A stretch of DNA of 5,652 bases from Clostridiales bacterium (GTDB lineage: Bacteria; Bacillota; Clostridia; Lachnospirales; CAG-274): NCBI GenBank assembly GCA_021203425.1, contig JAJQBF010000164.1, positions 1 through 5,652 of the forward strand, read 5' to 3'. A program made the position numbers and the translations under genes. The notes beneath the pieces are model-generated. The model was not told where the DNA came from. It saw only the letters and a program-made list of their open reading frames with translations, and searched no databases. This document shows positions 1 through 5,187 of the stretch, piece after piece (position 1 is the first letter of the stretch; every line of letters starts with the position of its first letter).

Positions 1-2
1 AC

Positions 3-104
3 TTAAAGAAAGTATTAAAACTGATAAACGACATCTATATCGATCAGTCCGACATACTCAGCAATAACATTTACCTGTACAACGGCAATTTAAATATTGT
101 CTAA
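3..104 (+). CDS. C-terminal end of an unrecognised plus-strand gene (partial)
   Basis: An open frame enters from the left edge and runs 33 codons to a TAA at 102-104. The residues are rich in Ile, Leu, Asn and Tyr (for example LINDIYIDQSD and NNIYLYNGNLNIV), which looks like a normal hydrophilic protein end rather than random translation; the other two plus-strand frames contain stops here. A hairpin with a T-rich tail begins 7 bases after the stop, as expected for the end of a transcription unit. The gene converges on the restriction locus. Too little is visible to name a family. The support is the open frame plus the well-placed terminator, so the call is moderate. Confidence 0.55.
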   Translation, partial: LKKVLKLINDIYIDQSDILSNNIYLYNGNLNIV

Positions 105-111
105 ACGATAA

Positions 112-147
112 GGGAGAGGCTTTAACGGCTTCTCCCCTATATTTTTT
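112..147. terminator. Rho-independent terminator between convergent genes
   Basis: Bases 112-120 (GGGAGAGGC) pair with 128-136 (GCTTCTCCC) through nine pairs, one of them a G-T wobble, around a short loop. On the plus strand this is followed by CTATA and six T (142-147), a good intrinsic terminator for the gene ending at 104. On the minus strand the hairpin comes after the res stop and is followed by a moderately T-rich stretch (TTATCGTTT), so it may act in both directions, more weakly for res. Confidence 0.8.
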
Positions 148-152
148 ATAAT

Positions 153-1490
153 TTACTTTGTCACCAATTTCAGCAGAGTATCATAGTTATCGACAACATC
201 ATAAACCACACTGTCGGAACTGACAGCCTTAAAATGCTCATGGGCGCAGTGAATTTTTGCTTTTTCGATGTCCCTCAGCTGCATAGTTTCCATAGAACCT
301 TTCGTTTCCGCCACAAAATATATATGCTTTACAGACCCCTCTTTAAAGGCAATAGCCCAATCCGGATTATAGTGCCCTACAGGAGTTGAAATATAAAAGC
401 CGTTCGGCAGTTTAACATAGACAGAAACATTCTCGTTTTTATCAAGTTCATCGGCAAATTTATGTTCATTGTCGGAGTCATACACAATATAGTCATACAG
501 ATGTCTTTTTGCTTTCATTGCATTAACCCCCGGTTTGCCTTTTATGGTAGGCTCGGTAAACACATCTGTAGTGTACTTATCGTCCAGCATATCATAGGTA
601 ATATGTTCAATAATCGCCGTAGCCTTTTCATCATTAATCAGTGAAGCGGCTTTAATTATAAACTCTTCGGAATTATCCTTAAACTGATCAAAAACCACCT
701 TGTTTATGCCTGTCATTATTGAAATGATTGTTTTTCGTGTAAGTCCCATTTCTTCTACCAGCTTTCCGATTAAATCATATTTTACACTGCGGCTTGCTGA
801 AATTTTGTTTTCAGAACCGTAAGCCGTCGAAGACTCTTTTTTAAAGGAGATGCCGTTTAACAGTTCTTCCTTTGACTTAATTTCATTCATTTGACCGCTT
901 TCGATTTTAAAGAAAATCTTCGAAACTCGAAGTCTGCTATTTAAAGACCTAATTGACTTTTCTATAAGCTCATCTGTGTCAAAGTCCACAATATAAACAG
1001 ACTTTCCGTTTATTTTCTTCCACAGCTCTTTAAACTGGGGCATAGCTAACTTATCGGAATCCACATGAAGCTGGACACTGCTTTTGCGTGCGTTTTCAGG
1101 CTGCATTAAACGGCTGTCATAGACAGAATCCACTATTGCAATTACCGAAACGGCACAGTCCGCCGCCTCTTCCGCAATCTTAATACGGTTATTTTTCTTG
1201 TCCTCATAATATTTATCCGTTAAAGTGCCTTTTCGGTCTACATAGCCGTTTACAACCATATCGAAATAAATAGCCTGTGCCGTATTTCTGTCAATAACCT
1301 GTTCGTTTCCGCTGTTGTCTTTTATTATTTTGCCCGCAAACAAATCTGCGGTAACGGCAAGAGGACGGTCTGTAACAGCCTCAGCAAGCTCAGTCTGCAA
1401 GCCTTTGGCAAAGGAATCATAGCTTTCACTGGCAATAACTGTCAGCACGTTAATATTATGTACATCATCCCCAAGCGCATTTGTGTCCAT
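153..1490 (-). CDS. res: Res C-terminal fragment with PD-(D/E)xK nuclease
   Basis: A 445-residue frame in phase with the helicase piece, separated from it by the TAA at 1505-1503 and four codons (NGER). It begins at the region after motif VI (NVLTVIASESYDSFAKGLQ, characteristic of Type III Res) and ends with the cleavage domain: P376-D377, then E395-T396-K397. The ATG at 1490 lies 12 bases after the TAA, behind the weak purine-rich GGTGAAAGA, so restart after termination is conceivable. The original protein did not start here. Without the helicase half it would not be expected to work as a Type III nuclease, which needs ATP-driven translocation and Mod. Confidence 0.8.
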   Translation of the reverse strand: MDTNALGDDVHNINVLTVIASESYDSFAKGLQTELAEAVTDRPLAVTADLFAGKIIKDNSGNEQVIDRNTAQAIYFDMVVNGYVDRKGTLTDKYYEDKKNNRIKIAEEAADCAVSVIAIVDSVYDSRLMQPENARKSSVQLHVDSDKLAMPQFKELWKKINGKSVYIVDFDTDELIEKSIRSLNSRLRVSKIFFKIESGQMNEIKSKEELLNGISFKKESSTAYGSENKISASRSVKYDLIGKLVEEMGLTRKTIISIMTGINKVVFDQFKDNSEEFIIKAASLINDEKATAIIEHITYDMLDDKYTTDVFTEPTIKGKPGVNAMKAKRHLYDYIVYDSDNEHKFADELDKNENVSVYVKLPNGFYISTPVGHYNPDWAIAFKEGSVKHIYFVAETKGSMETMQLRDIEKAKIHCAHEHFKAVSSDSVVYDVVDNYDTLLKLVTK

Positions 1491-1502
1491 TCTTTCACCG
1501 TT

Positions 1503-2743
1503 TTAATTTATGCAAAGCCGCAGACCCCTGCCCACCTCCTGTCGTTTGCGTACATCACTGCCGCTTTGCTTAAGTGTGCATATTTGGAACACATTGGGGT
1601 TATCCCAGCCCTCTCTCAGGGCAGAGTGTGAAAATATAAAGCGGACAGGGGAATGCTTAGGGTCTCTGCCAAGAAGAAGCTCTTTATTTTTCATAATCAA
1701 ATCATAAGCGTCAATATCATCTGAGGTTCGTTCCTTTTTATTTCCAAGCTTGCTGTTTGTCATATGTCCTTTTTTATCTATGGAAAAATAACCGGCATGA
1801 GTTGATTCGGCGGAAATGGAATCCAAATAACGGAAATAGGCTTCCTCTCCTAAACCCGGCTGAAGAGTTGAAACGATTTCCTTATATTCTTCCTCAAACA
1901 TATCCGCAAATATACCGTTTATGGGCTGACCGGCGGCGTCATACTGCTCATAATGGGCAACCTTGTCAATAAAAAACAGTGACAATACCTTAATTTCCTT
2001 ATAATAAAGCTGATGTTCTCTTTCAATATGCGAAAGGATCGTTTCCCTTATTTGAAGGCGGCGCAGCTGTTCTTCGCTTACTCTGCCTGTTACATCTCCT
2101 GCATAGAGCTTTATGCCGTTTAAAAATTCTACGGAGTCGTCTCTGCCGTCAATATTCTTAACAACATAATTATTTTTATATTCCTCCATTCCGTTGGAAT
2201 TGTCATAGAGATTAAAGCCAATGCCTACGGTTTTTGTAACCTTCCTGATTTTGGAAGCTCCTTTAAAGTCAAACTGAATTGTGGCTGTAGGATCTGATTT
2301 TGAAAGATTTATGCTTTGCAAATATACATATCCTTCCGTTGCCGTACTTCCCGACTCAGTTATGCCTTTTACGGCAATTTTCTTAACAAGGTGCTTGTTA
2401 TATGCCTCCATTGCGTCCAAACGGTAAACCATATTATAAATACTGTCCGCCTTATGAGTGGCCGAATAACGAAGTGTCATAAGAGGGCAAAATTCCTTAA
2501 GCCTTTCCTTTGTCTGCTTACCTTCTACGCTTTGAGGCTCGTCAATAATCAAAATAGGATTTGTTTTTGCTATAATATCAATAGACTGCCGAGAGCGAAA
2601 CTCGTCCAGCTTCATATAAATTCGTCTTGCATCCTTCCCTTTGGCGTTAAATGCCTGTGAGTTTATAATCATAACATTTATGGCGCTGGCTGAGGCAAAG
2701 CGGTCTATTTCTGTCAAGCGTGAGGAATTATATATAAAAAAAA
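1503..2743 (-). CDS. res: Res middle fragment (DEPQ to motif VI), no start of its own
   Basis: This is the continuation of Res in the frame reached after the T8 run. It begins with IYNSSRLTEIDRF and carries DEPQ, SATH, the REGWDNPNVFQICTL stretch typical of Type III Res, and QEVGRGLR, ending at a TAA directly after LCIN. The frame is also open upstream of the T run back to an ATG at 2876, but that stretch lies over the true N-terminal coding sequence in another frame and its residues (MSLTSITAGVSLLLLC) resemble nothing in Res, so 2876 is rejected as a start. I see no convincing ribosome binding site for an internal start. It would be expressed only by slippage or frameshifting. Confidence 0.75.
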
Positions 2744-3210
2744 CGTATTTTCTTTCCGTATTCCTCTGAAAAATGCTCCTGTGTGTCCTGAAAAGATTTA
2801 TAAACGCCCTCACGAATTGCCACGCTCGGCACAACAACAATAAACTTACTCCAGCCGTAATGCTTGTTAAGCTCATACATTGTTTTTATGTATGTGTAGG
2901 TTTTGCCTACGCCCGTTTCCATTTCTATTGTCAGATTATACCGCCCTTCCAATTTTGAAGAAGGTGCAATCTGATTTGTTCTCTGAATTTTTTGAAGCTG
3001 TTCCAATATAATTTTATCTGAAAGCTCCGGCACAACAGGCTGATTAACCCAGCCGGTAAAATCCTCTCTGTCTGTCAGTGTCTGCTCATATTGTCCCGAA
3101 CCTCTGTCTATCATATAAGAAGTGATTAAATAAGGCTGTTCGGCAAAAACATCCACAACAGCCTTTGCCACATCGGCTTGAAACTTCTGATGTTTAAACT
3201 GTAATTTCAT
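2728..3210 (-). CDS. res: Res N-terminal fragment (Walker A half of helicase lobe 1)
   Basis: This is the piece actually translated from the res start: 160 residues, ending in a TAA two codons after the frameshift. It holds a Q-motif-like beginning (LQFKHQKFQ), the nucleotide-binding METGVGKT at 97-104 and a motif Ia strand (FIVVVPSVAIREG, 123-135). The last two residues (YI) are out of frame; authentic sequence ends at about F158. It lacks DEPQ and motifs III-VI, so it cannot hydrolyse ATP as a helicase. Its start overlaps the stop of the upstream small ORF as ATGA, suggesting coupled translation. Confidence 0.85.
   Translation of the reverse strand: MKLQFKHQKFQADVAKAVVDVFAEQPYLITSYMIDRGSGQYEQTLTDREDFTGWVNQPVVPELSDKIILEQLQKIQRTNQIAPSSKLEGRYNLTIEMETGVGKTYTYIKTMYELNKHYGWSKFIVVVPSVAIREGVYKSFQDTQEHFSEEYGKKIRFFYI
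2736..2743 (-). repeat. T8 homopolymer run carrying the res frameshift
   Basis: Eight A on the plus strand, so eight T in the coding direction: CG-T8-ATATAATTCC. With eight T the frame reads R-F-F-Y-I-stop; with seven it reads R-F-F-I-Y-N-S-S and continues into the helicase domain. One T is therefore surplus. Runs of this length can change by replication slippage, allow RNA polymerase slippage, and are also places where sequencing miscounts. Confidence 0.85.
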
Positions 3211-3329
3211 TTAATGCCACCTCCGAAATTTGATATATTACTTACATTATATATATTCTTAAATTGGTCAGATACTGTCTGACTAATTCGATTATTTTCG
3301 GAATTAGCAAATAAGTATTCTTTATTCAT
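3207..3329 (-). CDS. Small 40-residue ORF between mod and res, coupled to res
   Basis: A short frame filling the mod-res gap. It starts 12 bases after the mod stop behind TAAGGGGG, an SD-like site seven bases from the ATG, and ends in a TGA that overlaps the res start as ATGA. The peptide begins MNKEYLFANSENN, has NRISQTVSDQFKNIYN in the middle and ends FGGGIK; it is hydrophilic and Asn/Ser-rich, with no signal peptide or membrane segment. I do not recognise a family. It may be a true small protein, a leader whose translation opens the res ribosome site, or the remnant of a longer gene. Position, overlap and SD support translation; function is unknown. Confidence 0.5.
   Translation of the reverse strand: MNKEYLFANSENNRISQTVSDQFKNIYNVSNISNFGGGIK
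3217..3224 (-). promoter_or_regulatory. Shine-Dalgarno site of res
   Basis: GGAGGTGG on the minus strand; GGAGGTG ends seven bases before the ATG at 3210. It decides the res start, and it lies inside the last codons of the small upstream ORF (its Gly-Gly-Gly), so ribosomes finishing that ORF pass over it. Confidence 0.85.
3262..3288. repeat. Inverted repeat inside the small ORF, ahead of res
   Basis: The plus-strand arms AATTGGTCAGA (3262-3272) and TCTGACTAATT (3278-3288) match at 10 of 11 positions around a 5-base loop TACTG. The inner six pairs, GTCAGA with TCTGAC, are perfect. The eleventh is G-T on the plus strand and an A-C mismatch in the minus-strand RNA. No T run follows on either strand, so it is not an intrinsic terminator. 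It may be an mRNA hairpin upstream of the res ribosome site or an operator-like palindrome; nothing visible decides between them. Confidence 0.5.
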
Positions 3330-3336
3330 ATGCCTG

Positions 3337-3341
3337 CCCCC
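3337..3341 (-). promoter_or_regulatory. Probable Shine-Dalgarno site of the small ORF
   Basis: GGGGG, seven bases before the ATG at 3329 and directly after the mod TAA, giving TAAGGGGG, one mismatch from TAAGGAGG. Confidence 0.4.
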
Positions 3342-5042
3342 TTATATAACCTTTACTCTCGTATCGGGGGCAAGCAGCTTAAACCTCTCCCACACATTTA
3401 TTTTCGCCGGGCTGTCTGCAAAGCAGGAGTCTCTGAAAACCACTCTCAAGGGCTGTCTCTTTGCAATTTCTATAACCACGCTGTCGGGAACATTTTCATC
3501 AAAGCAGGCTATTAAATCGCCTTCATTATATGTATGAACAGTACAGCCGCCGATTTTCTCACTGTGGTAAGGCATAGACAGGGGCAATCCCCACTCCAAG
3601 AGACAGCCGAAAAGCAGGTCAAGGTCTGTTCGGTCAGGCTTAATGTTTGACTGCATTTCAAAAAGCATTTGCTGACTGTATTCATCGGCACTGTAATAAA
3701 CATCTTCCATATTTGTGTCATCAAGCTTAAACACACGAAAACCTGTGTCAAGCTCCCCTGCCGTCAGGGGATTTTCTTCCTTAATCTTTTTTCCGGCTCG
3801 CCGAATACGCTCCTTGCCGATTTCACAAATGTTGGAATATCCGGCTTTGTAAGCTTCGCTCTTTTCGTCACACTTTTCGTCCAACTGCACCATAATAAAC
3901 TTACGCTTTCCGCCGTTCTCTGCGTTAAGCTGCATGACCGCATGGGCAGTTGTGGCAGAACCGGAGAAGAAGTCAAGAATAACAGAACTTTTGTCAGAGC
4001 CTAATCTTACTATTGTTTGTAATAAAGATACCGGTTTTGGAAAATCAAAACATTTTTTATTAAATAATTTTTCAACTTCTAAACTTGTACGTTGATTTGT
4101 ACCAAATTCTATTCCCCAAAAATCATTCGGAATTTGTCCGTTAATTTCAGATAAGTATAATTTACCATATGGCTGTTCATCACCACCGGATGTCCAATAA
4201 ATCAATCCATTTTTATCAAGTTCTTTCAATGCCTCTTCTGTAATCATCCACGGACCGTTAAGAATTTTGCCACTTTTTGTTTTAACTGGATACCAATGCC
4301 GTCCTCGTGTTTTATCAAGTAATATTTTTCTTCTGAATTTTCCATTATCATCAGAGTATCTATACTGACTTATTGCTTTTTCAGACAGCGGTAACTTTCC
4401 AAATGATAATTTTGTGATATTTTTAGCGTATACAATAATATATTCCTTTACGCGGGCAATACTTCCTATATTAGGTTGGTTATCAGTCCTTCTCCAAGTA
4501 ATTTGAAACAGAAAATTATCGTCACCAAGTGTTTCATCACAAATTTTCTTTAAATTCTCTTGTTCATTATCATCAATGCTGATAAAAATAACTCCGTCAT
4601 CTGACAACAAATTTCTTGCCAGCAACAGCCGGGAATAAATCATACTGCACCAGTCAGAGTGAAAGCGTCCGTTGCTGTCTGTATTTTTAAACAGCCTATC
4701 TCCGGTTTCCTCATCATTTTGCCCGATTTCTTCCGAATATTCTTCCGTTGACTGAGCGAACTTATCCTTATATATAAAGTCATTTCCTGTATTATAGGGC
4801 GGATCTATATATATAATTTTAACCTTGCCTAAATAGCTTTCCTGTAAAAGCTTTAACACCTCAAGATTATCGCCCTCAATATAAAGATTTTCCGTAGTGT
4901 CCCAGTCAACACTTTTCTCCTGGCAAGGTCTTAAGGTTTTGCGAATAGGTCTGTGCGCCTCCACAATAGAAGCCTTCTTCCCTACCCACGTAAATTCATA
5001 GGTCTCTTCACCCCCCCCCGATACAATATCGTCAGACAACAT
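3342..5042 (-). CDS. mod: Type III DNA methyltransferase subunit Mod (catalytic body, 566 residues)
   Basis: Expected to be an N6-adenine, beta-class DNA methyltransferase, the recognition and modification subunit of a Type III system. The domain order is motif IV DPPYNTGNDF (80-89), a central target-recognition region (about 185-335), then the AdoMet-binding motif I DFFSGSATTAHAVMQLN (357-373), an order typical of beta-class enzymes. Other family hallmarks are YEFTWVGKK (15-23), NLYIEGDNLEVLKLLQ (52-67), DDGVIFISIDDNE (148-160) and a complete C-terminus (FRVFKLDDTN ... VKVI). The ancestral start is the ATG at 5186; a TAG at 5048-5046 separates it from this frame. The ATG used here is three bases after that TAG and has no SD of its own, so expression would depend on restart or readthrough. 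Without the TAG the protein would be 614 residues. The G9 run at residues 8-11 keeps the frame open. Confidence 0.9.
   Translation of the reverse strand: MLSDDIVSGGGEETYEFTWVGKKASIVEAHRPIRKTLRPCQEKSVDWDTTENLYIEGDNLEVLKLLQESYLGKVKIIYIDPPYNTGNDFIYKDKFAQSTEEYSEEIGQNDEETGDRLFKNTDSNGRFHSDWCSMIYSRLLLARNLLSDDGVIFISIDDNEQENLKKICDETLGDDNFLFQITWRRTDNQPNIGSIARVKEYIIVYAKNITKLSFGKLPLSEKAISQYRYSDDNGKFRRKILLDKTRGRHWYPVKTKSGKILNGPWMITEEALKELDKNGLIYWTSGGDEQPYGKLYLSEINGQIPNDFWGIEFGTNQRTSLEVEKLFNKKCFDFPKPVSLLQTIVRLGSDKSSVILDFFSGSATTAHAVMQLNAENGGKRKFIMVQLDEKCDEKSEAYKAGYSNICEIGKERIRRAGKKIKEENPLTAGELDTGFRVFKLDDTNMEDVYYSADEYSQQMLFEMQSNIKPDRTDLDLLFGCLLEWGLPLSMPYHSEKIGGCTVHTYNEGDLIACFDENVPDSVVIEIAKRQPLRVVFRDSCFADSPAKINVWERFKLLAPDTRVKVI
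4005..4618 (-). other. AT-rich target-recognition block of mod
   Basis: By hand count bases 4021-4620 contain 189 G+C of 600 (about 31%), against about 55% at 3901-3960, 45% at 3841-3900 and 50% at 4621-4680. The block covers residues about 142-346 of the 566-residue frame: the part between motif IV and motif I that sets sequence specificity in Type III Mod. Its edges fall in or beside conserved segments (NLLSDDGVIFISIDDNE on one side, LQTIVRLGSDKSS on the other), which suits recombination between otherwise similar mod genes. Confidence 0.65.
5011..5019 (-). repeat. G9 tract in the mod coding sequence
   Basis: Nine C on the plus strand, nine G in coding sense, encoding S-G-G-G at residues 8-11 of the 566-residue frame. 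Nine keeps mod open. Ten G give TGA directly after the tract; eight G give a TAG nine codons after it (VKRPMNLRG-stop). Changes of one base either way therefore switch the gene off at once. Poly-G tracts of this size near the 5' end are the classic slippage element of phase-variable genes. Confidence 0.85.
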
Positions 5043-5045
5043 CTG

Positions 5046-5186
5046 CTAAAGCATTTTAAAGTTAATTGTCTTCCTAACCTTTCCGTCAGCCCCCTTAACC
5101 TCCGTTATACAATTCGGAAACAATTCCCCAATCTTCTCAATATTCCGTGACGTCAAGTCAGGGCTTTCCATTTTCATTTTCTCCAT
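5046..5186 (-). CDS. mod: Mod N-terminal 46-residue segment ending at a premature TAG
   Basis: The ATG at 5186 has a good ribosome site and gives MEKMKMESPDLTSRNIEKIG followed by ELFPNCITEV and KTINFKML, the usual opening of Type III Mod proteins. Codon 47 is TAG, and codons 48-53 (QMLSDD) continue the family pattern in the same frame; relatives usually have a residue such as Lys at the TAG position. So this is the true N-terminus of mod cut off by a nonsense change, not a separate gene. Ribosomes ending here stand three bases from the ATG at 5042. Whether the 566-residue body works without these 46 residues cannot be told from sequence. Confidence 0.85.
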   Translation of the reverse strand: MEKMKMESPDLTSRNIEKIGELFPNCITEVKGADGKVRKTINFKML

Positions 5187-5187
5187 C

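Larger units (their letters stand above)
153..3210 (-). pseudogene. res: Type III restriction subunit Res, interrupted by a frameshift and a stop codon
   Basis: With one surplus T removed at 2736-2743 and the TAA at 1505-1503 read as an amino acid, the region gives one 1018-residue protein, a normal length for Type III Res. In order it shows METGVGKT (Walker A, 97-104), DEPQ (motif II, 223-226), SATH (motif III, 249-252), QEVGRGLR (motif VI, 557-564), and a C-terminal PD-(D/E)xK nuclease with D950, E968 and K970 (PDW ... ETK). Res is the ATP-dependent translocase and nuclease that cuts only in complex with Mod. The start is fixed by GGAGGTG seven bases upstream. Alignment across both breaks is seamless (RFF/IYNSSRL and LCIN/NGERMD), so both are lesions inside one ancestral gene. 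As written, no complete Res can be made. Either true decay or an error in the assembled sequence would explain this. Confidence 0.9.

Noticed and set aside
2736..2743. A programmed -1 ribosomal frameshift at the T run.
   Set aside because: The required change is loss of one base (a +1 shift or -2), not -1, and no stimulatory structure is evident; slippage of polymerase or an indel fits better.
2744..2876. ATG at 2876 as the start of a separate 457-residue protein with a hydrophobic N-terminus.
   Set aside because: The stretch 2876-2744 overlaps the true Res N-terminal coding sequence in another frame; authentic Res sequence in this frame begins only after the T8 run.
462..2958. Plus-strand ORFs of 60-114 codons opposite res (462-644, 1510-1707, 1757-1972, 2316-2660, 2773-2958).
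   Set aside because: They lie antisense to well-supported Res coding sequence, show no recognisable domains and are explained as shadows.
1503..5048. A changed genetic code in which TAG and TAA mean glutamine, which would repair both nonsense codons.
   Set aside because: TAA is used as the genuine terminator of mod (3344-3342), res (155-153) and the gene before mod (5190-5188), all at family-typical ends, and the res frameshift would remain unexplained.
3330..5150. ORFs overlapping mod in other frames or strands (3330-3515, 3512-3751, 3669-4004, 3764-3976, 4953-5150).
   Set aside because: Mod motifs and intact flanking sequence fix the true frame here; the residues of these ORFs are low-complexity or unlike any protein family I know.
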